The translations under genes were made by a program, and so were the position numbers. From Caldithrix abyssi DSM 13497 (GTDB taxonomy: Bacteria; Calditrichota; Calditrichia; Calditrichales; Calditrichaceae): DNA of 64,000 nt. Positions 1 to 9,394 of the stretch are shown here, piece by piece. The stretch's first letter is position 1. The number at the start of each line of letters is the position of its first letter. A model generated the notes under the pieces. The model was not told where the DNA came from. It worked only from the letters and a program-made list of their open reading frames with translations, and ran no database searches. The DNA is taken from positions 3,408,501 through 3,472,500 of the forward strand of contig NZ_CP018099.1 of NCBI RefSeq assembly GCF_001886815.1, read 5' to 3'.

Positions 1-863
1 TTGATTATCAAAACTCTGGCTTTTACGCGCCGGGCAACCTTTTGCCAGTCGCCGTTTTCAATTTTGCTGATGTCGTGTTGCAGCATGGCTCTGGCCTGCG
101 CTTCAAAGTTGCGATTGGTAAAAGTGGACGGTTCACCGTCGAATAACGCCTCAAAGCGCTGTTTAACAAAATCTACCGTCCAGTTTTCAACGATCCATTC
201 GGGCGTTCTGGCGTTTAAGGCGATCAGGGCCTTGAGCAGAGCGCGAACCGAATCGGCAGGCACGCGGTACTTCCAGCCGATGTTTAAAATTTCCAGCGCC
301 TGGCGCCACAAAAGAACATCATAGGAAGAAAACTGCGGGGTGCCCACATAAGGGACTGCCTTTTTCATGAAGTCGGGATAGCGCACCATCCATTCAAAGG
401 TTTGCATGCCGCCCATGGAACCGCCGATCACCGCGAACAAATGGTTTATGTGTAAATGTTCGGTGAGCAAGCGGTATTGGGAACGCACCATATCCGTAAT
501 GGTAAACGACGGAAATTTTTCGTCTGGCTGTTCCGGGCTGTTAGACGGCGAGCTGGAAACGCCATTGCCCAGCGCATCCACCGCTATGATGAAGTAGCGA
601 GTGCTGTCAATCAAACCTTCGGGCCCGATTAAGCGGCCCAGGTGCTCGCTGGTCCCGCCAAACCAGGTAGGAAACAAAATGGCGTTATCGCGGGCGGAAT
701 TCAAACGCCCGAATGTCCGGTAGCCTATTTTACAATTTTTGATGACCGCGCCGGATTCCAGTTTGAAATCGCCCAGATAGGCAAAACGCTGCTGACCGGC
801 CATTAACAGGTTCAGGCCAAGAACCAGAAAAAGGCCAAACGCAATCAATCGATATCGAAGCAT
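1..863 (-). CDS. Secreted MetX-like alpha/beta hydrolase (C-terminus outside window)
   Basis: About 287 codons of an alpha/beta-hydrolase are present; the gene runs off the left edge. It begins with a hydrophobic signal-peptide-like stretch (MLRYRLIAFGLFLVLGLNLL). The core has the homoserine O-acetyltransferase (MetX) family nucleophile elbow GGSMGGMQ followed by FEW, and a GNGVSSSPSN motif. That motif together with an export signal points to a non-biosynthetic, exported MetX paralogue that would transfer or hydrolyse acyl groups, not cytoplasmic methionine synthesis. It starts 9 bp after the stop of the RACo-like gene, so the two are probably co-transcribed. Family membership is clear; the substrate is unknown. 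The catalytic Asp and His would lie in the missing part. Confidence 0.75.
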   Translation of the reverse strand, partial: MLRYRLIAFGLFLVLGLNLLMAGQQRFAYLGDFKLESGAVIKNCKIGYRTFGRLNSARDNAILFPTWFGGTSEHLGRLIGPEGLIDSTRYFIIAVDALGNGVSSSPSNSPEQPDEKFPSFTITDMVRSQYRLLTEHLHINHLFAVIGGSMGGMQTFEWMVRYPDFMKKAVPYVGTPQFSSYDVLLWRQALEILNIGWKYRVPADSVRALLKALIALNARTPEWIVENWTVDFVKQRFEALFDGEPSTFTNRNFEAQARAMLQHDISKIENGDWQKVARRVKARVLII

Positions 864-872
864 GACAATCAC

Positions 873-2756
873 CTACTTGTTGAAAGGGTTCGTACGTTTT
901 TTAAGTTTTAAGTGTTCCACAAAAACATCCTGAAAACCAGGATCGGAGGCCAGTTCTACAAATTGAACGCTCTGGCTAACAGATTTCAATTCCTCAAACC
1001 GCTGCCCATTCAGGATGGTTTGCCTAAGCCCCTCCAGAGAGGCATTGCCAATGAATTTAATTCGCTCTCCGGAAACGGCAGGAATGGCGCCCAGATGAAT
1101 TAAACTTTCGGGGCGAATAAAATTTCCGAAGGCTCCGGCCACAAAAATCCGTTCGATCGCCGCTGGTTCAACCTGCAACTGCCGACAAAGCAGACACCAG
1201 GCGCTGCTGATTGCCCCGATGGCCAATTGAAATTCCCGCACATCCTGCTGGGTTAAAAAGATGTCCTGAAGCGCGCCTTCATCTGTGGAGACCAATAAAA
1301 TTTGCGCAAGATTATTCTCCGCAAGCTGTATGCGCTGGCGCCAGAAGGCCCTGGGATGGTCGGCATCGATTAAGCCGTCTTCGGTGATGACCTTTTCTTC
1401 TGTCAGATAATGAATGATGTGAAACAAACCGCTGCCGCAAATTCCAGCCGGCGGTTCGTTTTCAATGGTTTGCCAGCGCATTCGATCTCCGTCGCGGCGA
1501 ATCTCGATCAACGCGCCGGGAACGGCCCGCATTCCCTGAGAAATGTTTGCCCCCTCCAGGGCGGGGCCTGCCGGCGCCGATGCCGCAAGCGCCTCCGTCC
1601 CTTTTTGCAGGATCACTTCGCAGTTGGTTCCGATATCAATCAACAGGGCGGGGCCCTTCTCTCGGCCGGGCCTAACCGGAGCGGCCATCATTCCAGCCAG
1701 CGCATCGCCGCCCACAAAACCGCCGATCAGCGGAAAGCTAAAGACCGCGGGCAGGGTCAGCCTTCCCGGAAACAGGTTAAAAAAGAACTGCAAAAGCGCC
1801 TGGGAAACGGTGGGCTTAAACGGAAACAATCCCACATATCTGGGCGTAATTCCCCAGAATATTTGCGTCATTACCGTATTTCCGGCGAGCATCAGCAGGT
1901 AAATATTGGCGGGCGAAATTTGATGCTGCAGGCAAAGCTGTTCAATCACTTCGGTAAGTTTTTCATGAATTGCCTGTTTTAACGCGCTGAGCCGTTCAGC
2001 CCCCTGAGAGGCGTAACCGATTCTGGAGATCAAATCGGCGCCAAAAGAAATTTGCGGATTGGGGAAAACGGCATAATCCAGAGTCTGCCCTGTCCACAAA
2101 TCGATGAGCAAAAGGCCTACCGTGGTTGTGCCCAGGTCAAGAGCCAGGGCAAAATTGCTGCTCTGCGTGTCGCCCGCTTCCACGTCGATCACCTGCGTCT
2201 GAAACAGAGTAACGGTCACCTCGCCCTGCCGCTGACGGATGGCAGAAGGGATCTTACTCAAAACCGCATGATAAATCGTAACTTCTGGTAATCCCGCCTC
2301 CTGCTCGAGATGATTTTTAAGTAAGTCAGCGTCGCTTTTTTCATTAAGTAAGCGGTCTAATGGCAGCTTAACATGCAATTTACGGACTAAAGGAGCGAAT
2401 TCTGTTTGCTTGATTTGCGGCCGAGCGGATACGGCAAACGATTCTAATTTCAAAGAGTCGGGGACGAGCACCTGTGCATCGGCGCTGACTCTGGTCATGC
2501 ACGCCAGGCGAACGCCTTTTTGCACTTCCTGGCTGGTTAAAAGGGTTTCTTCGATAATGACGGGCTGTGGCGCGCCCTTTACAAATTTGATCTTACATTT
2601 GCCGCAAATTCCGGCGCCGCCGCACGGCAACTGTAGCCGAATTCCGGCCCCGGCCAGAGCCTGCGCGAACACGCTGTTTTTTTTAACGGCTATTTCCACC
2701 TTCTCCGGCAGGAGTTTGAGAAAAACGATTCTTTCTGCGGCCATAATGTCCGACAT
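873..2756 (-). CDS. RACo-like corrinoid-protein reductive activator (2Fe-2S ferredoxin + ASKHA domain, DUF4445)
   Basis: 627 aa. The N-terminal about 100 residues form a plant-type 2Fe-2S ferredoxin domain: C-x5-C-x2-C (CGGAGICGKC), with the fourth Cys in RLAC. After a linker, the C-terminal half is an ASKHA-type ATPase with phosphate loops DLGTTT and DIGTNCE, then GICGSG and FVAGAFGNF. This is the architecture of RACo/RamA proteins, which use ATP hydrolysis to drive reduction of inactive Co(II) corrinoid proteins back to Co(I). Some relatives serve B12-dependent methionine synthase that lacks its own reactivation domain. No corrinoid protein or methyltransferase is in this window, so the client is unknown. 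A second ATG (MAAER) four codons in is an alternative start. It lies 12 bp downstream of the histidine kinase gene. Confidence 0.85.
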   Translation of the reverse strand: MSDIMAAERIVFLKLLPEKVEIAVKKNSVFAQALAGAGIRLQLPCGGAGICGKCKIKFVKGAPQPVIIEETLLTSQEVQKGVRLACMTRVSADAQVLVPDSLKLESFAVSARPQIKQTEFAPLVRKLHVKLPLDRLLNEKSDADLLKNHLEQEAGLPEVTIYHAVLSKIPSAIRQRQGEVTVTLFQTQVIDVEAGDTQSSNFALALDLGTTTVGLLLIDLWTGQTLDYAVFPNPQISFGADLISRIGYASQGAERLSALKQAIHEKLTEVIEQLCLQHQISPANIYLLMLAGNTVMTQIFWGITPRYVGLFPFKPTVSQALLQFFFNLFPGRLTLPAVFSFPLIGGFVGGDALAGMMAAPVRPGREKGPALLIDIGTNCEVILQKGTEALAASAPAGPALEGANISQGMRAVPGALIEIRRDGDRMRWQTIENEPPAGICGSGLFHIIHYLTEEKVITEDGLIDADHPRAFWRQRIQLAENNLAQILLVSTDEGALQDIFLTQQDVREFQLAIGAISSAWCLLCRQLQVEPAAIERIFVAGAFGNFIRPESLIHLGAIPAVSGERIKFIGNASLEGLRQTILNGQRFEELKSVSQSVQFVELASDPGFQDVFVEHLKLKKRTNPFNK

Positions 2757-2768
2757 GTTTTATTGGTC

Positions 2769-5711
2769 TTAATCTGTTGGCAGGCTTTCTCTGGAGTAAT
2801 TTAAAACTTTTCTGACACGCCTGACCAGTTCCTGCAATTTAAATGGTTTTTGAACAAATTCAACGCTGTTTAAATCTGCGTCTTTTAAAATTTCAACATT
2901 GGAATAGCCGGAGATAAAAATAAATTTAACAAGAGGATTGGTTTTTAAAATTCGCAGATGGAACTCGATACCGTTTACGCGCGGCATTACAATATCGGAA
3001 ACGATCAAATCGATCTGGTCTGCGCTGAGAGCAAAAATTTCCAGCGCTTCGGCGCCGTCCATGGCTTCCAGCACCCGATAGCCGTAATTATGTAATGTTT
3101 CCACGATCACCTGGCGCACCGTGGCGTCATCTTCTACCACCAGAATGGTTTCGTTTCCGCGCAGGTCATCAAACAAGATTAAATCGTCATCGTCATCTTT
3201 TTCCAGGATCACTTCCATCTTGTTGATCGTCGGGAAATAGATGGAAAAAGTGGTGCCCTGCCCCACCTGACTTTGCACGGTAATGTAACCATTGGCCTGC
3301 TTAACAATACCGTAAACGGTGGCCAGTCCCAGGCCGGTTCCCATGCCTTTTTCTTTGGTGGTAAAAAACGGTTCGAAAATATGTTTCAGGGTTTCTTTTT
3401 CGATTCCCACGCCCGTATCGGAGATGGTTAAAAGCACGTACTCTCCTTCTCTGAACTCCGGACGCTTGGCGCAATAAGCGGCATCCAGCGTCACATTGCG
3501 CGTTTCCAGGAAAAGCTTACCGCCGCGCGGCATGGCATCTTTGGCGTTAACGGCCATGTTTAAAATGATTTGTTCAATCTTGTTTTCGTCAAAACGAATG
3601 GCGCGCAAATCACTGGACAGACGCGTAACAATTTCAATATGCTCACCGATAATGCGCTGCACCATGGAGATCATGCCTTTGATCAACTGGTTCAGGTTGA
3701 TGCTCCGCGTCTGGAACACCTGTTTGCGGCTGAATGCCAGCAACTGCGAGGTTAAATTGGAAGCTTTTTCGCCTGCCTGACGAATCTGGGCGATGTATTT
3801 GAACAACGGATCATCGGCCTTCATGCGCCGCGACAGCATATCGGCATAGCCGTTAATCACGGTTAAAATATTGTTGAAATCGTGCGCAATGCCGCCGGCC
3901 AGCATGCCAATGGCTTCCATCTTTTGCGAGTGCAGAAACTGCTCTTCGAGCTCTTTTTGGTGCGTTACGTCAATTTGCAGCCCCCACATCCATTGCAGCG
4001 CTCCGTCTTCAACATGGCCAAAATAAGAGTTATTGAAGTAGCTTTGTTTTTTATCGCCAGCCTTTTCCACGGTCTCTTTTAATTCCATGCGAAAGTCGTT
4101 TTGTACAAATTCTGTAAGGTTTTTCAGGCTCTTTTGATGGTCGATGCTGAAAACCGAAGGCGGCTGCCCGATAATCTCTTTTGCGCTTTTTTTACGGTAC
4201 ATCTTAACCAGAGCGTCGTTCACTTCAACAAATCTGCCTTCGTAAAAGATTTTTTTGGCGATCTCCCTGGCAGGCAATTTAACGGAAATTGGATTTTTGA
4301 ATTCAACATACCAGATGCCTACCAGCGAATTCTGGATAAAATTCTGATATTGTAAGTTTTTCTTAAGCAGGGCGCGTTGCGTTTCTTTAATTTTCGTCAG
4401 GTCTTTGATAATAACCTGCACATATTTTTGCCCTCTGAGATCCAGTAATTCCAGGCGGGCTTCGGCCTCGATTTTTTGCCTGTCTTTGCTAAAAAAAGTG
4501 CAGTTAAACGATTTTTTGCGACCGGCATAAACGATTTCTAAAATATTTTTCAGAGTTTTTTCTTTATTTTGTGAACTGCCGGTTGTTCGAATTTTATGGC
4601 AAATATCGACAAAAGCTTTTCCCACTAAATTCTTTTTTTCGACTTTTAATAAGTTTAACGCCGTCTGGTTGCAATCAATGATTTTCGTCCGATCAAGTAA
4701 AAAGATTGCATCGCTGGCGTTTTCGAACAAAGCCCGGTATTTAATGTTCGACTTTAAAATTTCTTCTTCAAAATGCTTTTTTTGGGAGATATCACGCGTA
4801 ACCGACAGGATAACACGTTGATCTTCGATATAAAAAGTGTGGGCGTTAATTTCCACAAAAACTTCTCGCCCGTCTTTTGTTAGATTAACGGTTTCGAGTG
4901 ACAACCGCCCGCGCGAAATTAATTGCTGCATCAAATCGAGAATGCGTTCTCTTTCCAGCTTCGGCTTCAGGTCTAAAAAAGTCATCATTCTTAGCTCGCT
5001 TAACGAATAACCGGTTAACTCGCAGGCGGCCCGGTTGGCTTCAATACACCTTCCCGGGGTTAAATCTGAGTTCAGCTTCCACAGAAAGATGGCGTCGTTG
5101 GCTTTATTAAAAATCTCATAGAATAAATGGGGATATTTCTCCAGCAGGACATTGTTTTTTCTCTCTGGCGCAGCGGAACTCTCCACTTTTAAAAAATAGA
5201 TATTGGAATGCGGGCTTTCCGCTGATCTGGTTTGTTCTGCAGATGGCGCAACTTTATGCCCGGCCTTCAGCGTTGCAATCTGTTTAAAAGCGTGATTGAT
5301 GGATTCTATTAGTTGCGGAGCGTAATTCTTGATGGTACCCAGATAGGCCTTGTGCGATCCATTGGTTATAATATCCTTACCTTGATAAATGGTGTGCATT
5401 CGACTCCCGCGCAGCGCCACACAGGCTACAAAGTCGGTTTCGAAATCTCTTTCTATTAAATACTCTTCATTATCCAGCTGAATTTCCACCAGCCCGGTAA
5501 ATGTTCCGATGGCTTTGTTTTCCGATCGAAATCGTTTTTTTTGCTCTTCGGTGAAACCAAAAATAATACCAAAAACGGCTTTATAAATTAGGAGAGCGGT
5601 CTGCTCTTTCGCATCAAATAAAACCGGGGAAAAATTCGCAGCATCGAAATTAAAACGAGCTTTTTCCGCTACACCTTTAAATCCGGTAATTTCTACGGAT
5701 TTAATCCTCAT
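2769..5711 (-). CDS. Hybrid PAS sensor histidine kinase with a degenerate YhaN/SbcC-like N-terminal domain
   Basis: 980 aa, no evident membrane segment, so probably cytoplasmic. Residues 1-150 resemble the head of YhaN/SbcC-type ATPases ([13 protein letters not shown] start, a LFGF-like FGIIFGF segment, then a strand ending YLIERDF). Where those proteins have GPNEAGKST, this one has DAKEQTALL, so the Walker A is lost. Then come about three PAS domains (roughly 197-315, 325-440, 445-585); HisKA with the phosphorylatable His in AHDFNN (about 610); HATPase_c with NAKDAM, DTGVGI and GTGLGL; and a C-terminal receiver (about 855-970) with acceptor Asp in IVSDIVMP and a conserved KPF lysine. An AAAGGA ribosome site lies 6 nt before the ATG. 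The receiver and kinase imply a phosphorelay, but no DNA-binding partner is adjacent. Kinase call is certain; the N-terminal relationship is inferred by eye. Confidence 0.9.
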   Translation of the reverse strand: MRIKSVEITGFKGVAEKARFNFDAANFSPVLFDAKEQTALLIYKAVFGIIFGFTEEQKKRFRSENKAIGTFTGLVEIQLDNEEYLIERDFETDFVACVALRGSRMHTIYQGKDIITNGSHKAYLGTIKNYAPQLIESINHAFKQIATLKAGHKVAPSAEQTRSAESPHSNIYFLKVESSAAPERKNNVLLEKYPHLFYEIFNKANDAIFLWKLNSDLTPGRCIEANRAACELTGYSLSELRMMTFLDLKPKLERERILDLMQQLISRGRLSLETVNLTKDGREVFVEINAHTFYIEDQRVILSVTRDISQKKHFEEEILKSNIKYRALFENASDAIFLLDRTKIIDCNQTALNLLKVEKKNLVGKAFVDICHKIRTTGSSQNKEKTLKNILEIVYAGRKKSFNCTFFSKDRQKIEAEARLELLDLRGQKYVQVIIKDLTKIKETQRALLKKNLQYQNFIQNSLVGIWYVEFKNPISVKLPAREIAKKIFYEGRFVEVNDALVKMYRKKSAKEIIGQPPSVFSIDHQKSLKNLTEFVQNDFRMELKETVEKAGDKKQSYFNNSYFGHVEDGALQWMWGLQIDVTHQKELEEQFLHSQKMEAIGMLAGGIAHDFNNILTVINGYADMLSRRMKADDPLFKYIAQIRQAGEKASNLTSQLLAFSRKQVFQTRSINLNQLIKGMISMVQRIIGEHIEIVTRLSSDLRAIRFDENKIEQIILNMAVNAKDAMPRGGKLFLETRNVTLDAAYCAKRPEFREGEYVLLTISDTGVGIEKETLKHIFEPFFTTKEKGMGTGLGLATVYGIVKQANGYITVQSQVGQGTTFSIYFPTINKMEVILEKDDDDDLILFDDLRGNETILVVEDDATVRQVIVETLHNYGYRVLEAMDGAEALEIFALSADQIDLIVSDIVMPRVNGIEFHLRILKTNPLVKFIFISGYSNVEILKDADLNSVEFVQKPFKLQELVRRVRKVLNYSRESLPTD

Positions 5712-5961
5712 ATAATCCTTTCCATGGATTTAAAGGTCGCTGATTAAAACATCCATCCATGAAATGTAAAAAAACGTTCCTTCGTTTTTAACCCAAAGGT
5801 CAATTTAATCCTTCGTCATTTTCTTTTTAAATATAAGAACTTTATGCATAAATTTCTACTTAAACTGATTGAAAAATTTTAATTTAAATATTTTTGCCTC
5901 TTTTAAATTTTTAAGTTATTTTATTAGATTATAATTTTTGAAACTGAAAAGGCAGGATTTT

Positions 5962-6594
5962 ATGCAGATTAAACCTAAAGAGTTTCTTTATGTGCCCAAC
6001 CTTCTCAGTCTCCTTCGCCTGCTCCTGATATTACCGATTGCTTATTATATTCGATTCGATACGCCTTTTGCACACAACATGGTGATTATTCTTGTTTTGA
6101 TTGCCGCCAGCACCGATTTTTTGGATGGATTCTTTAGCCGGCGTCTCAATCAGGTTACCGATCTGGGGCAAATTCTGGATCCGCTTGCAGATAAGATCGA
6201 TCTTGGGATTGGCTTGATATTGCTGGTGATCTACCGTGATTTTCCCCTGCCGCTGGCGGTTTATTTAATTTATCGAGATATTCTAATCCTTATCCTGGGC
6301 GCCGCCTGCGCAAAAAAACTGGGGCATCCCACCCCGGCAAATTTCTGGGGCAAGTTAAATACCACCATTGTTTCGATAGCGGGCATCCTGTATTTAACGG
6401 GCTGGGCTCCGCTTGTGGCTAAAATAGCCATTGTTGCCAGTTACGGGGTCATTCTGGTTTCCGGTATTTCCTATGCGTTGCTCGGACAAAAAATTCTGTT
6501 CACAAATCGCTGGTCAAAGCTGATTTACTGGCTGGTTTTGTTTTTACTCACACTTTTTGTTGTGCTGAGTACCATTAATTACAAATTTGTTTAA
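5962..6594 (+). CDS. CDP-alcohol phosphatidyltransferase (PgsA-like)
   Basis: 210 aa integral membrane enzyme of phospholipid synthesis. It carries the CDP-alcohol phosphotransferase signature as DFLDGFFSRR, then G-x3-D-x3-D as GQILDPLADK. The second Ala-Arg position is Ser-Arg here. Several hydrophobic helices flank the motif and run to the C-terminus. The LDPLADK form is typical of phosphatidylglycerophosphate synthase, but cardiolipin-synthase-type relatives share it, so the exact headgroup is open. I chose the ATG at 5962 because AAGGCAGG precedes it; a TTG eight codons upstream is open but lacks such a site. The stop is 1 bp before the glycerophosphodiesterase gene, giving a two-gene lipid operon. 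Confidence 0.8.
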   Translation: MQIKPKEFLYVPNLLSLLRLLLILPIAYYIRFDTPFAHNMVIILVLIAASTDFLDGFFSRRLNQVTDLGQILDPLADKIDLGIGLILLVIYRDFPLPLAVYLIYRDILILILGAACAKKLGHPTPANFWGKLNTTIVSIAGILYLTGWAPLVAKIAIVASYGVILVSGISYALLGQKILFTNRWSKLIYWLVLFLLTLFVVLSTINYKFV

Positions 6595-6595
6595 A

Positions 6596-7300
6596 ATGAA
6601 TGAATCAAAACCCTTAATCATCGCCCATCGCGGCGCGAAAAATTTAGCGCCCGAAAACACCATTAAGGCTTGCGAATTGGCCCTGGAACACGGCGCTTCG
6701 GCTCTGGAAGTGGATTTACGGATGTGTGGCAGCGGCGAAATCGTTCTCTTTCATGACTATTGGTTGTGGCGACATTTCCGAAAAATTAAAGCGGTACGTA
6801 AAAGTCCGTTAAAAGAACTCAAGCAACTGCGTTTTAATCACATCGCCTACCGATACCAGGACAATATTTGCACTCTTTCCGAATTTCTGGCCCATTTTAA
6901 AAACACCGTGCCCATTAATCTTGATATTAAAAATCTATTTACCAACAATGTGCTGTTAATTCGGGCCATCGTTCACGATGTTAAACAGCACGACATGCAA
7001 GACCAGATATGGCTTTCGTCTTTTAGTCCCAATTTTTTACGCGTGATTAAAAAAGAATTCCCGGAAATCCGCACCGGCTATCTCTTTCGCAATTTTTCCC
7101 TGGTTCATCGTTACATCGATAAAATCGTTAAAGCCGACGCCTGGCATCCGCACTACCGCCTGGTTAGCGAACGCTTTTTGCAGATTTCCCGCCGTCTAAA
7201 AAAAGAAGTTTACATCTGGACGATTAAAGACGAACCGGTCTTTAAAGAAATGGTTAACCAGCATTTTAATGGCATCATCACCGATGTGCTGATCAAATAA
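6596..7300 (+). CDS. Glycerophosphodiester phosphodiesterase family protein (GDPD)
   Basis: 234 aa, no signal peptide. The catalytic HRG-x5-PEN motif appears as HRGAKNLAPENT at the N-terminus, followed by the metal ligands E-x-D in LEVDLR and the second histidine in LFHDYW. The C-terminus has the TIM-barrel closing strand VYIWTI. Enzymes of this family hydrolyse glycerophosphodiesters to glycerol-3-phosphate and an alcohol; related enzymes act on lysophospholipids. The ATG used here follows the pgsA-like stop by one base; a TTG three codons upstream would overlap that gene. Its position suggests recycling of lipid headgroups together with the upstream enzyme. Confidence 0.85.
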   Translation: MNESKPLIIAHRGAKNLAPENTIKACELALEHGASALEVDLRMCGSGEIVLFHDYWLWRHFRKIKAVRKSPLKELKQLRFNHIAYRYQDNICTLSEFLAHFKNTVPINLDIKNLFTNNVLLIRAIVHDVKQHDMQDQIWLSSFSPNFLRVIKKEFPEIRTGYLFRNFSLVHRYIDKIVKADAWHPHYRLVSERFLQISRRLKKEVYIWTIKDEPVFKEMVNQHFNGIITDVLIK

Positions 7301-7365
7301 TTAGCGGAAACTTTTACCGGCAGTTTAAATTTACTAAACAATAGGACTGAAAATTTGAATGGATC

Positions 7366-7950
7366 ATGTTTGTAAAACGCAGCAATTACATTCGAACACT
7401 GCAAATAAGTTTTATTATTGTACTCCTTGCTCTGGTGGTGTTATTCCGGCTGTTTCCACGATTCAATCGCATTTCATATACGCTGCCGGCCATTCAGATT
7501 GAAGAGCTGAAAATTCTGGAAATTCCCAGAACCGTCCAGCTTAAAAAGGCTTCGCCTCCGCCCTTAAAACCGGCGATCCCGGTGGCAGGCGAAGAGCTGG
7601 AGATGCTGGAAGAAGTGCCCATTGAATCTTCTGAACATCTGACGGCTAAGGGCCAGGTCTTGATGGGCGACGCGCCCTTAAGCGAAGACGATTTGCCCTT
7701 CATGCCCCGCCAGATCATAGAAGTTCTGCCTCAGGTGGATGATCTGCAGCTTAAAGGCAGTGTGGTTTTAAAGCTTTTAATTGACAAAAACGGCCGCATG
7801 AAAGACTACCGTGTGCTTTCCAATTCCACGCAAAATCCGTTAGCCGTGCGCAGAGTGTTGGCGGCCGCGCGCAAATCGCGCTGGGAAACCATCAGCCTGA
7901 ACCAGAACAAGGTAGAATACTGGATCACCAAAACGTATCAGTTTAAATAA
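7366..7950 (+). CDS. TonB family energy-transducer-like protein
   Basis: 194 aa. One N-terminal membrane anchor (about residues 13-30, ISFIIVLLALVVLF) is followed by a proline-rich and acidic periplasmic stretch (KKASPPPLKPAIP) and a C-terminal TonB-type domain: LKGSVVLKLLIDKNGRMKDYRVL then a helix and a final beta strand. This matches TonB, which couples the inner-membrane proton motive force to outer-membrane transporters, but it is short for the family and no ExbB/ExbD or TonB-dependent receptor is nearby. It could be one of several TonB paralogues or a structural periplasm-spanning protein. It follows the GDPD gene by 65 bp and converges on ybjQ. Confidence 0.7.
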   Translation: MFVKRSNYIRTLQISFIIVLLALVVLFRLFPRFNRISYTLPAIQIEELKILEIPRTVQLKKASPPPLKPAIPVAGEELEMLEEVPIESSEHLTAKGQVLMGDAPLSEDDLPFMPRQIIEVLPQVDDLQLKGSVVLKLLIDKNGRMKDYRVLSNSTQNPLAVRRVLAAARKSRWETISLNQNKVEYWITKTYQFK

Positions 7951-8058
7951 AGTTTTAACCTTCCCCGCCTGAGGCTCATTCGGACTTTATCCAAAAAATA
8001 CAAATCTTTGATTCCCTAACCCGCGGCGAACGCTGGCAAAGTTGTCTTTTTTGCCCTG

Positions 8059-8379
8059 TTACTTTTTTCTAAGTTTAACGGCCGTACCGTAAACCAGAAT
8101 TTCAGCCGCATTGCTCATAATGTAAGAAGTCGAAAAACGCACGTTAATCACAGCGTCTGCCCCACGGCTTGCAGCCATGGCCTTCATGCGGTCCAGGGCC
8201 TGTTCTCTGGATTCCGCCAGTAGTTTGGTGTATTCTTCAATTTCTCCGCCGATCAGGCCTTTTAAAACAGCTAAAATATCTCTGCCAATATTACGCGCAC
8301 GAATCGTGTTTCCTTCGACCACGCCTAAAATTTCCACAATCTCATTTGCCGGAATTTCACTTGCTGTTGTAATGATCAT
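8059..8379 (-). CDS. ybjQ: YbjQ family protein (UPF0145, heavy-metal-binding domain fold)
   Basis: 106 aa, full length for the family. The features are the N-terminal TTASEIPANEIVEILG strand, the ARNIGRDILAVLKGLIGGEIEEYT segment, and the closing GADAVINVRFSTS strand followed by a YGTAVKL end. Family members form pentamers; their biochemical role is not established. The start codon overlaps the anti-sigma stop by 4 bp, so it is translationally coupled as the third gene of the sigma/anti-sigma operon, hinting at a role in the envelope or stress response that this sigma factor controls. Confidence 0.9.
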   Translation of the reverse strand: MIITTASEIPANEIVEILGVVEGNTIRARNIGRDILAVLKGLIGGEIEEYTKLLAESREQALDRMKAMAASRGADAVINVRFSTSYIMSNAAEILVYGTAVKLRKK

Positions 8380-8822
8380 CTAATTATCCTCCGATATTTG
8401 TCATGACGCCGAACCATTAACTTTTCTCGCAAAACAGAGACAAACAATACGATAAAACCAAACATCAAAAGTCCCATACCAATCCTCAAAACAAGCGGTT
8501 GAGAGGCATCTAAAAAGAACTCTTTCAAAACTTCGTAGCCTGCAAATGCCAATACAATAATTGCCCCCAGACTAAAAAGAATCCAGCCGATCCCCCGCTC
8601 AATACGATTATAAACCTGTTGCCAGTACTCGTCCCAGTACATTTCGGGCAGGGCGCGGAACTTCATTTTTTTGCTTTCCTCCTTTAGTTGATTAAAAGAT
8701 GGCCATTCTGCCTGACAGTCAGGGCAGCTATTTAAATGTTCTAAAAACTCGGCCTTTTGTTTCTCATCTAATTCGCCGTCCAGATAGCCCATCATCAAAA
8801 AACGTGCCTGTTCACATTTCAT
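8376..8822 (-). CDS. Membrane anti-sigma factor with zinc-finger (ZAS/zf-HC2) domain
   Basis: 148 aa. The N-terminus has the zinc-binding anti-sigma pattern: Cys3, then HLNSCPDC (H-x3-C-x2-C) at about residues 29-36. Two hydrophobic segments follow (about 78-98 and 112-132), putting the sigma-binding domain in the cytoplasm of an inner-membrane protein. Its ATG overlaps the sigma factor stop by 4 bp, which would keep the two proteins in fixed ratio. It should sequester the upstream ECF sigma until an envelope or redox signal releases it. No regulated-proteolysis gene is in this operon. Confidence 0.85.
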   Translation of the reverse strand: MKCEQARFLMMGYLDGELDEKQKAEFLEHLNSCPDCQAEWPSFNQLKEESKKMKFRALPEMYWDEYWQQVYNRIERGIGWILFSLGAIIVLAFAGYEVLKEFFLDASQPLVLRIGMGLLMFGFIVLFVSVLREKLMVRRHDKYRRIIR

Positions 8823-9394
8823 AAATCGCCCTCAAATTGTTTTAGCTTTTTTAACAAACGCTTTCGGGCATAGTAAAGTCTTGACATCACACTGCCTATG
8901 GGTATTTGCAATGCATCGGCTATTTCCTGATACGAAAATTCATTAAATTCCTTCAAAACAATTATTTCCCGATCCTTCTCATCCAGCAGCGACAGAGCCT
9001 GCCAGATAATTTCGGCCCGTTCGTTTTTTTCAAAAACTTCGTCCGGAAAAGTTCCCTCCGCCTGAACCTGACGCTCCATGTCATCATCCATGGGCTGTTT
9101 TCGCCTGTGATGATTCACAAAATTAATGCAAAGGTTTTTTAAAATCCGATAAAACCAGCTGTAAAACGGCCGCCCGGGATCAAAATCCGCCAGCGATCGG
9201 TACGCCCGGTAAAACGCCTCCTGCGACAAATCCATCGCATCCTCGTGGTTTTTGACAAACATCAAGGCCATGTAATAGGCGCGTTCTTTGTATCGCTCAA
9301 CAATGATCCGATACTTTTCTTTATCGCCTTCCAGACAGGCTTCAATCGCCTGCCGATCGCTTAGTTCGCTTTCTTTTAATTCTTCTTGCATCAT
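8819..9394 (-). CDS. ECF-type RNA polymerase sigma factor
   Basis: 191 aa with sigma region 2 (NHEDAMDLSQEAFYRAYRSL, then FDPGRPFYSWFYRILKN) and region 4 (LDEKDREIIVLKEFNEFSYQEIADAL followed by SVMSRLYYARKRL). Regions 1 and 3 are missing, as expected for group IV sigma factors. It directs RNA polymerase to a stress regulon. First gene of the sigma/anti-sigma/ybjQ operon; the 479-bp region upstream presumably carries its promoter, commonly autoregulated in this family. Two consecutive ATG codons begin the gene; the first is given. Confidence 0.92.
   Translation of the reverse strand: MMQEELKESELSDRQAIEACLEGDKEKYRIIVERYKERAYYMALMFVKNHEDAMDLSQEAFYRAYRSLADFDPGRPFYSWFYRILKNLCINFVNHHRRKQPMDDDMERQVQAEGTFPDEVFEKNERAEIIWQALSLLDEKDREIIVLKEFNEFSYQEIADALQIPIGSVMSRLYYARKRLLKKLKQFEGDL

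Noticed and set aside
863-873. Methionine-synthesis operon (MetX plus MetH reactivation)
   Set aside because: The MetX-like protein has a signal peptide and a GNGVSSSPSN motif, so a biosynthetic role is unlikely, and no methionine synthase is nearby.
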